Shown piece after piece: positions 63,094 to 64,000 of a DNA stretch of 64,000 bases (positions are counted from its first letter, which is position 1; every line of letters starts with the position of its first letter). The DNA lies in NCBI GenBank assembly GCA_037952775.1, contig JBANAY010000003.1, forward strand, positions 28,334,001 through 28,398,000, given 5' to 3'. Position numbers and translations under genes: made by a program. Source of the stretch: Clonostachys chloroleuca (lineage: Eukaryota; Ascomycota; Sordariomycetes; Hypocreales; Bionectriaceae). The notes under the pieces are model-generated. The model searched no databases. It was not told where the DNA came from and worked only from the letters and a program-made list of their open reading frames with translations.

Positions 63094-64000
63094 GGCAATA
63101 AAAAGGATAACAGATCATCCAAAGACCGATCTCAGGATCGCGCGAGTCAAGTAGCCAACACATTAGGAGATGGAACGGCGGATTTGTTTAGATCATCATA
63201 TGTACTAGAGGGATTTATGTCTCTCATGAATAATATCCCGCCGCAGGAAGCGAAAGAATCACTAGACCAGCAGAAAGAAAAGAGACTTTGATTCAAACCG
63301 AGAGGATCCCAGCGATATGCAGCGCAAGATGTACAAGGCGCTCGAGAAGCAAATGGCTTGGAAGCGCATTGGAGGCCGATAAAGCGTCAAAAGGTGGTGC
63401 CTAAAGATCGAGCTTCAAACGCTAAATATCTAGAGAGACCCAAGAAAGATAGGCCAGCTCCATCTACGCTTCATCAGTGTTCAGGCGATCCGGACTCGGT
63501 ACTCTCTGAAATCTAAAAATACAAGACTGATGCTCATGAGACGTTGGAGAGAGTCACAACTCTCGCGAGTAATCTATAGCAAAAAACACCTGAAAATTCA
63601 AGAGGCAAATGGAGCTGGAGGAATGCTCTGCAACTGCTTAGAGGATCATCCCTCGGAAATCCAATCACTGTGGATGGGTATTCTTGCAGAGAAGACGATG
63701 GGCCAACGCAGGATTTTATCATCTGCTCAAGCGATCAGGCCATGGTTCTCTTTTCCAAAGGGCTACCTACCTTGCCGGTGCTGATTCTTAAAGGTCTGAA
63801 TAATAACCGCACCACATACTCTACTATTAAGGATGTTCTTAGCATCATACGGACCAGCGAAGACCTCGCTATTATTCGCTATAACGCTGTTGCAAAAAAA
63901 AAGGTGGACATGATGCCAGAAAAAGTGACCTCTGAGGAAGCTATTGGACTATTTAAGGCTTCCCACAAAGGGCCAATTAATTGTCTTAATGTGAAATACT
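63094..64000 (+). pseudogene. Truncated pseudogene with three RIP-like stop codons
   Basis: One plus-strand frame from 63,094 to the window edge reads as protein throughout except for TGA at 63,289, TAA at 63,514 and TAG at 63,577. Each is one C-to-T change from an Arg or Gln codon. Between stops the coding character is good: a GDGTADLFRSSYVLEGF start, a basic middle with KRQK and PKKDRP, then GKWSWRNALQLL, TLPVLILKGL and a final GPINCLNV. The last segments faintly resemble the region before the cupin core in fungal JmjC-like proteins, but I am not confident of that. The gene continues off the window and its 5' end is not found. Confidence 0.5.

Overview
The window looks like a filamentous ascomycete (Eurotiomycete/Aspergillus-Penicillium-like) chromosome segment. 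The evidence is Zn2Cys6 regulators, introns mostly 50-80 bp long with GT/GC-AG ends and CTRAY-like branch points, an F-box protein with a fungal N-terminal Cys motif, fungal flavin oxidases, and a transposon block whose CpA/TpG/CpG dinucleotides have nearly all been turned into TpA. That last signature is repeat-induced point mutation (RIP) at near saturation. No tRNA, rRNA or CRISPR array was found.

Positions 1 to about 27,000 are a nested graveyard of RIP-degraded retrotransposons with no intact gene. Two Ty3/Gypsy-type copies lie head to head, with about 42 bp between them (11,930-11,971). The left copy (minus strand) is split by a 7.6-kb Ty1/Copia-type element (1,302-8,931, 189-bp LTRs, ATTAT target duplication). 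The right copy (plus strand) is split by a second copy of the same Copia family (12,137-20,543, 190-bp LTRs, TATAT target duplication) and again by a 1.9-kb foldback element (24,904-26,808). A 0.77-kb GC-richer insertion sits inside the second Copia element (16,305-17,075). The late insertions kept CpA/CpG sites, so they are younger or escaped RIP.

From 27.1 kb the sequence is normal coding DNA. 27.1-34 kb holds a wax-synthase-like membrane acyltransferase, a small secreted acidic-repeat protein and a decayed single-pass membrane protein gene. 34.2-39.7 kb holds a secreted type-B carboxylesterase, a Zn2Cys6 factor and a secreted epoxide-hydrolase-like enzyme. At 41.0-41.3 kb there is a two-exon gene for a 68-residue secreted six-cysteine (knottin-pattern) protein that single-frame ORF calling misses. 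At 41.8-43.6 kb there is a six-exon secreted flavin oxidase.

44.9-54.6 kb is the most coherent unit: a Zn2Cys6 regulator, a sugar-porter transporter on the other side of a shared promoter, an intracellular GH78 alpha-L-rhamnosidase and a divergently transcribed intracellular GH1 beta-glucosidase. Together they read as a gene cluster for importing a rhamnosyl-glucoside and taking it apart inside the cell. Six intergenic copies of a CCGCGG-N3-AT-rich motif are spread through this unit. 55.5-61.0 kb has an F-box protein, a second flavin oxidase in which both usual flavin-tethering residues are replaced, and a C2H2-finger protein. 61-63 kb is gene-poor with short repeats. The right edge (63.1-64.0 kb) is a truncated pseudogene whose stop codons look like C-to-T changes.
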